The translations under genes and the position numbers were made by a program. Of a DNA stretch of 64,000 nucleotides, positions 58,938-64,000 are shown piece after piece. Source of the stretch: Seiridium cupressi. Lineage: Eukaryota > Ascomycota > Sordariomycetes > Amphisphaeriales > Sporocadaceae. Location of the stretch: contig JARVKI010000052.1 in assembly GCA_036674765.1 (NCBI GenBank), positions 186,001 to 250,000 of the forward strand, given 5' to 3'. Below the pieces are notes generated by a model, which worked only from the letters and a program-made list of their open reading frames with translations, was not told the DNA's origin and did not search any database. Positions within the stretch are counted from its first letter, which is position 1; each line of letters begins with the position of its first letter.

Positions 58938-60058
58938 TGTGATTATGCGTGTATAATATGCGCTGTAAGATACGATTGTCTCTTGATTGCGTGTAGCAGG
59001 ACAACTGATTCGTGTTGATTGAGGTTATATTGATTCAACTAGAAAACTAGACAGTATGGGCAAATTTGAAGGGAAGCCATGGAAGTTCCGTAATGTATCT
59101 GTAAGTCAGGTTGAGACGATCAGCAAACATCCCGTAACACTTGACGTCATGACCACGACAGGCTGTGCTTCACACTGTCCATCTCTCGATTCAATATGAG
59201 ATGATCAGACAGTCCTTGTAAACTTTCGCATAGAGTCTCCTCCAATGGTCCAGTAATCCTACGAAGGTCAAAGGAATCAATTCATGTGCGTGCAGTATAT
59301 TTGCATTGCACCTGTCCACCCAAGCGCAGCGGTTTGTGCCAAACTTTGCGGCTATGATGGGCGGGTAGTACATTGTACCCAATCGCCCCGCTCAGCTCTC
59401 ATGCAGCATGCTTGGCTTGTCTCTGGCAAGCACGTCGACTTTTGTTCGTATCGACATGGTCTCTAGAGAGAAACGAGAGAGAGAGAGAGAGCGCGCAAAA
59501 TATTTAACACGCATCTGTTTTTGCTAACAGTATACGCACAGGGATCGATAGTTGGTTATGTAGTTAATGTCTAAGGCTGGCTATCGCGTATGGTCTCAAC
59601 TGTTCTATCGGACTTTGAGAAATCAGACGGGTCTATCGGCGAAATGCACGGAGGACTCGTCCGCCCCGACCCGACGGCCTTTGTGTGATCGGAAAGCCTG
59701 TTCACTGGTCACACCCCCGGAATCACCATGACCAAGACCAAGACTCGAGCATAACGGCGGCAGTGCCGGATCACCTGTCCTGCGTTCTGCTGAGCGAGAG
59801 CCGAACCTTTTCGAGCACTAGCGGACCCAATGCCGTGTCCCATCCCGACGTTGTGTATAGGAAGTGGGGAGATTTGCCGGGCGGCAGAGGAAGTTATTAG
59901 TCTGATTAAGCAAGGCCTGAATAATCTGAACCTGTATTTGTAATAAGCGGAGGATCCATGCCTATCTTCGATGTGAGAAGCCATAGATAAAGTCATTCCG
60001 CCCAGTCTCTCATCTTGAGACACATCCAATCGACTCTCAAACTCTGTGGGCTGAGGAC
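58938..60058. other. Divergent intergenic region with a GA microsatellite
   Basis: A (GA)n tract of 17 bases lies at 59475-59491. The open frames are short. The right 150 bases are the promoter of the aldo-keto reductase gene. Confidence 0.55.
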
Positions 60059-61081
60059 ATGGCTATTCCGGAATTTCGTCTTCCCTCTGGTGCCAAGCTT
60101 GCTCAGGTAGGTAAACCTCCCAAACGCATGCAACGGACTGCTGGCACAATTGACACATCCTCATTGTAGCTGGCATACGGCACCGGCACTGTATGGTGCA
60201 AGGAGAACGAAGATGAAGTCGATCGCCCGACTGTCGACATTATCAAAACTGCAATTGCTCTCGGCTATCGCCATCTCGATGGCGCACAATGTAAGTAGCT
60301 TCTCAGTAGAGCGCGAATGGCACGAGGAAATTGTGTGCCTTTGATTTGAGCACACCACCAACAAAATGTTGCAGACTACAAGAACGAAACGGAGTTGGGC
60401 ATTGCCATCAAAGAGTCCGGCGTGCCTCGATCTGAGTTTTTCATCACAACCAAGGTCTTTGGCCACAAAGACATCGAGGGCCACCTGAGAGCAAGTCTAC
60501 AAAAGATAGGTACAGATTACATCGATCTCTACCTCATCCATGAGCCATTTTCTGCAGGCGGCAGTGAAGAGGCGCTTCAGAAAGCCTGGCACGACATCGA
60601 GGCGTGCCATGAGAAAGGGCTCGCGCGCGATATTGGAGTGTCCAACTTTCTGGTTGCTGATGTCCAGGCTGTCCTCAAGACTGCCAAAACGAAGCCTGCG
60701 GTCAACCAGATTGAATTGCATGCTTATCTCCAGCGCACAAAGCTCGTTGAATTTTGCCAGAGTAACGGCATAGTTGTCGAGGCGTACGCGCCCCTGACGC
60801 CACTGACGAAGGCAAGCCCAGGACCCGTTGACGACGTTGTCAACAAACTCGCAAAGAAATATGGGGTAAGCGCAAGTGCACTGCTCTTGAGATGGCTGAT
60901 TGAAAAAGATATTGTGGCTATCACGACCAGTGGAAAGGAAGAGCGACTGAAGGGGTACCTGAGCGAGGTTCCGTCGTTGAAGTTAAGTCAACAGGAGGTA
61001 GACGATATTAGTAAGGCTGGCGAGGGGAAGAAGTTTAGACAGTACATGGCGGAGCTTTATGAGAAGGATTCCTACGAGTGA
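60059..61081 (+). CDS. Aldo-keto reductase
   Basis: A NADPH-dependent cytosolic carbonyl reductase, 291 residues. The exons are 60059-60106, 60170-60290 and 60375-61081; introns GTAGGT...TTGTAG and GTAAGT...TTGCAG are in phase. The catalytic tetrad is visible: Asp53 and Tyr58 in GYRHLDGAQYYKNE, Lys83 in FFITTKVF and His112 in DLYLIHEP. Also seen are GLARDIGVSNFLV, VNQIELHAYLQR and VVEAYAPLTPL. The NADPH-site segment is VAITTSGKEERLKGYLSEVP. It resembles the fungal AKR3-type ketoreductases more than true xylose reductases. It is tail-to-tail with the polyol dehydrogenase, so a role in polyol or sugar metabolism is possible but unproved. Confidence 0.92.
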
Positions 61082-61455
61082 ATATCATTTCTTATTCGCG
61101 TTAAGCTCAAAGTTTCCGCTCATGTGCGGAACACATTCAAGTATTTTCAAGTGTAATCATAGAATTATACTTATCAGTTGGTGTCGAGCTTCGCGTTGAT
61201 TAGCAATGCAACGAGATTGAATTCTGACACGACCTTTTCATATTGTGTTTGACCAAAATGATGGAAATAATTGTTGTTAGCTGAACCAAATTCAAAATCA
61301 AGCTCAGAAAGGTTCTTGACCAATATATTTACTCTTTCTCCAGCACTAGTCATTTTGACACTCCTTTCTTCATCCAAATCACCCACTGTGACCCATCAAG
61401 ATGCAACCAACTCCATCCCATGCAACAATAGACATTTCCACCCCAGACAATCTCC
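61082..61455. other. Short convergent spacer
   Basis: The 3' flanks of the aldo-keto reductase and polyol dehydrogenase genes meet here. A 70-codon minus frame is not supported. Confidence 0.6.
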
Positions 61456-62683
61456 CTATTCTTGATTCATGATGACGATCTTGATATCTTTGCGCGCGTG
61501 TTGTGCTTCGAACGCCTCGGAGCACTTGGTTAAAGGATATGTGGAGGTAATCAGAGGCTTTAAGTCAACCTTCTTGCGGCTCAGCAAGTCAATGGCATCA
61601 GCGAAACATCCTGGTGTATATCTGACAGTGCCTAGACTACGTCAGCTTGTTTCATTACCAGATTGGACGAAAGTCGTACCCTTGATGTTGAGTTCTTTAG
61701 CCGTCAATAGAAACAGCGGGACTGAGGACAAAGGCTTGCCCAGTCCTGCTTGTATACCTATTGTCATGGTATTAGTGGCCGCGGTCTAGCAACCAACTTC
61801 ATTGAACTTACATGTGCCGCCATTTTTCAGCATACAGACAGCCATTTGCGTGCAGACTTCAGCGCCACTAGCTTCTACAGCCACATCAAGGCCGCTGCCG
61901 AGCTCATGCTTCGGAATCACTTGCTTGGCATAGTCTTGGGCAAACGCGAGAGCTTCGATGCCCTCCTCCTTTTTCGGCGATACGATTCCGACATCTGCAC
62001 CGTATTTGATGGCAAAGTCCACTCTGCTTTGCTCAACGTCGAACATGATCACCTTGCGCACACCGTAGGCCTTGGCCACTGCTAGAATAAGCAGACCCAG
62101 AGGGCCACAACCACTGCTCGAAGTTAGAGGTAGTCACATGCCGAACTCGCCAAAATACAAGCACCTACAAGATCGCCAAAGTCTGATGCGAGTTCAGCCC
62201 CGCCCTCCTGCCCAACTGTACCGCAATAGCCAGTGGTTGGATAGCCCCGGCCTCTTCCCAAGACACATTCTCTGGAATCGGCACTGTCATCGACGCCCTG
62301 ACCGTGGCATACTGGCACAGCGTGCCGTCGGTAGGGTCGAGCCCGCAGTACTTGAGGTTTGCGCAGATATTCGGGTTGCCCCTGATGCAGAACTCGCACT
62401 CCATACACGCGAAACCAGGCTCGACAGCCACCCTCTGGCCGACCGTGCGGTCTTTCACAGCTGGGCCAACCTTCTCGATGATCCCCGACGATTCGTGCCC
62501 CAGCACAAGCTGTTTGGACACCGAGGCGCTCTCCCAGTTATGGCAGTCTGAACCACAGATACCCGTTGAAATCACTTTTACGAGCACATCATTGTCGCCG
62601 AGGGGTTGAATTGGGCGCTCTTGCACCTCAAGCTTCCTAGGTCCGACCCAGACGCAGGCACGGTTCGATGTGATTTCGACCAT
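61456..62683 (-). CDS. Zinc-dependent polyol (sorbitol/xylitol-type) dehydrogenase
   Basis: A medium-chain dehydrogenase oxidising a sugar alcohol to a ketose with NAD. It has 356 residues in exons 62683-62169, 62113-61812, 61757-61680 and 61631-61456, with introns of 48-55 nt in matching phases. Catalytic zinc ligands are Cys43 (TGICGSDCHNW) and His63-Glu64 (LGHESSG). The structural zinc set is Cys93, 96, 99 and 107 (CMECEFCIRGNPNIC). The Rossmann motif after intron 1 is FGCGPLGLLILAVAKAYG, with VIMFDVEQSRVDFA (the Asp favours NAD). The end block IQAGLGKPLSSVPLFLL and TVRYTPGCFADAIDLL fits the xylitol/sorbitol group. Substrate is not settled; L-arabinitol and galactitol enzymes are close relatives. 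It is divergent from a transporter. Confidence 0.9.
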
Positions 62684-63205
62684 GGTAAGGCAAATCTGTA
62701 AGCTCGGAGATGGGGTTTCTTCGCAGTGCTAGAGTAAGACAGCTATGGAGGAAGTCAATTCGGGGCGATTTTCTTTTTACTCTTGTTTGGATTCATATAT
62801 TACCCATGTGACGTTGGCCCTCTTTTTGCCTATATTTCCGTCTTCAGCATCGACGCCCGGATCGGATCACGGGTCGCATCCAGAATCAGTATATCGGCTG
62901 TAGCACGCCATGTGGGGTTACAAGGTGGGTGTTGGACCAAGTCAGCCTAGCTGCATTGCATCGGAACCCCGGTGCCTACAGATAAGGTCTCTATGCCTGA
63001 TTCACTACCGTGGGTGAGATAGAGTGGCCTAGGTAGCACACCGAGATCCGCCGAAGGGCTGGCATGGCAATGCAGGGTCTTAGCCCGGGGTGTATAGCAA
63101 TTATGCCAATGGTGTTGGGCTTTTGTCATAAGATCGGCCTCCCCATCTTGCAGCTTGGGACCAGAAACTGTTTTAGACATCTGAATGACACATTTTGGTG
63201 ACACC
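62684..63205. promoter_or_regulatory. Shared divergent promoter of polyol dehydrogenase and transporter
   Basis: 522 bases separate the two start codons. Three matches to the SYGGRG consensus of the carbon-catabolite repressor CreA lie close together: GTGGGG at 62912-62917, CCGGGG (minus strand) at 62967-62972 and CCGGGG at 63085-63090. The consensus is short, so chance matches are likely. Still, the grouping fits glucose-repressed sugar catabolism. Confidence 0.35.
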
Positions 63206-64000
63206 ATGGCTTCCATATGCGAGAAACAGGACGGAATGTCTTCCAAAGAGCCGGCGAAGTCAATCGCCTCCAACTCAGGGGTCGAAGTCGAGACATGGGA
63301 CCCGAAAGACGAAAAAGAATTAGTTCGCAAAATCGACCTTCGCATTTTCCCTGTCTTGGTCGTTCTCTTTATTCTTAATTTCATCGACCGTAACAACTTC
63401 GCCAATGCTCGACTCAAGGGACTCGAAGACGACCTCAACCTGACCGATGTACAATATCAGACATGTATCTCCATTCTCCTGGTCGGCTATGTCGCCGTGC
63501 AAATCCCGTCGAATATGATACTTAGCAAGTTGTCCAGACCTAGCTGGTATCTGTGCGCTTGCGTTGCAACATGGGGCGTCATTTCTGCCGCTACCGGAGC
63601 GGTTCAAAATGCGACGGGCGCGATTCTCTGCCGGTTCTTCTTGGGTTGTGTCGAGGCATCGCTGTTTCCAGGTAGCATCTACCTGTTGGCTCGATGGTAT
63701 ACTAGAAAGGAAATGCAGTTGCGAGTTACAATTCTCAACGGAGGTAATTTAGCAGCGCAGGCCTTTGGCGGCCTCATTGCTGCAGGTATACTTGGGGATA
63801 TGGAGGGCATGGCAGGGCTGCGTGCTTGGAGATGGCTATTTATCATTGAGGGTGCCATCACTGTTGCATGCGCTATTGTTGCAGTTTTCATATTGCCTGA
63901 ATACCCTCAGAGTACGGGATGGCTTTCGGAGCGCGAGAAGCTGATTGCGCAGAAGCGCCTTGCACTCGACGCTGGTATTGTGGAAGCAGTCGAAAACGAG
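63206..64000 (+). CDS. MFS transporter of the Dal5/anion:cation symporter type (partial, runs off the right edge)
   Basis: The frame is open for 265 codons from ATG 63206 to the window end. The cytosolic N-terminus leads to the family mark LVRKIDLRIFPVLVVLFILN followed by FIDRNNFANARLKGLEDDL. Then come LLVGYVAVQIPSNMILSKL, FFLGCVEASLFPGSIYLLAR, WYTRKEMQLR and RAWRWLFIIEGAITV, covering six of twelve expected helices. The closing AVFILPEYPQSTGWLSERE is the usual loop after helix 6. This subfamily imports organic anions such as allantoate, nicotinate, pantothenate or sugar acids. Divergent pairing with a polyol dehydrogenase suggests a carbon-source substrate, but the motif set does not decide it. 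No intron is needed in the visible part. Confidence 0.9.
   Translation, partial: MASICEKQDGMSSKEPAKSIASNSGVEVETWDPKDEKELVRKIDLRIFPVLVVLFILNFIDRNNFANARLKGLEDDLNLTDVQYQTCISILLVGYVAVQIPSNMILSKLSRPSWYLCACVATWGVISAATGAVQNATGAILCRFFLGCVEASLFPGSIYLLARWYTRKEMQLRVTILNGGNLAAQAFGGLIAAGILGDMEGMAGLRAWRWLFIIEGAITVACAIVAVFILPEYPQSTGWLSEREKLIAQKRLALDAGIVEAVENE

Noticed and set aside
60059..61081. Calling the aldo-keto reductase a xylose reductase
   Set aside because: The catalytic tetrad fits the superfamily, but characteristic xylose-reductase segments are not seen. A general name is safer.

Overview
The window is nuclear DNA of a filamentous ascomycete, most likely an Aspergillus/Penicillium-type member of the Eurotiales. 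The evidence is small spliceosomal introns (about 47-190 nt) with GTAAGT-like donors and CTAAC-like branch sites, Zn2Cys6 regulators, a NoxA-type NADPH oxidase, an SDR-type mannitol dehydrogenase, and a tRNA-Ser(AGA) with an intron just 3' of the anticodon. All exon structures were worked out by hand from reading frames, splice motifs and family knowledge.

Left accessory arm (1-18.5 kb): a stand-alone thioesterase cut by the window edge, an SMP-30/gluconolactonase-type protein, a paraoxonase-type arylesterase, a decayed C-terminal piece of a fatty acid synthase alpha subunit, a six-cysteine zinc-cluster activator, an unrecognised protein made of two related domains that each carry a WDWG motif, a secreted M35-like metalloprotease whose frame is broken by one base, a relic second copy of that protease, a classical SDR, and a membrane-protein relic.

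Graveyard region (19.4-34.2 kb): a run of broken genes that looks like a dead secondary-metabolite cluster. It holds an MFS pump relic, a berberine-bridge-type FAD oxidoreductase pseudogene, a zinc-cluster regulator with an early stop and frameshifts, an alcohol-acetyltransferase relic, an MFS pump with a frameshift at a short internal repeat, and shrunken DH, KR and ACP remains of a highly reducing polyketide synthase. A small intact Pmp3-type membrane protein follows, then a stop-interrupted cysteine-containing frame.

Right core arm (34.7-64 kb): mostly intact, conserved genes. These are NADP mannitol dehydrogenase, NoxA, ubiquitin-conjugating enzyme Ubc4, glutaryl-CoA dehydrogenase, a large disordered protein, tRNA-Ser, an acyl-protein-thioesterase-like protein lacking its serine, a mitochondrial carrier, Rad54 (start codon split by an intron), a DUF2945 protein, an aldo-keto reductase, a polyol dehydrogenase, and a Dal5-type transporter that runs off the right edge. 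The last three could form a small polyol or sugar uptake and catabolism group, with a shared divergent promoter between dehydrogenase and transporter.

I found no CRISPR, rRNA or intact transposon. No wholly new system is demonstrated. The best candidates for new biology are the tandem WDWG protein, the disordered 48-51 kb protein and the serine-less thioesterase homologue.
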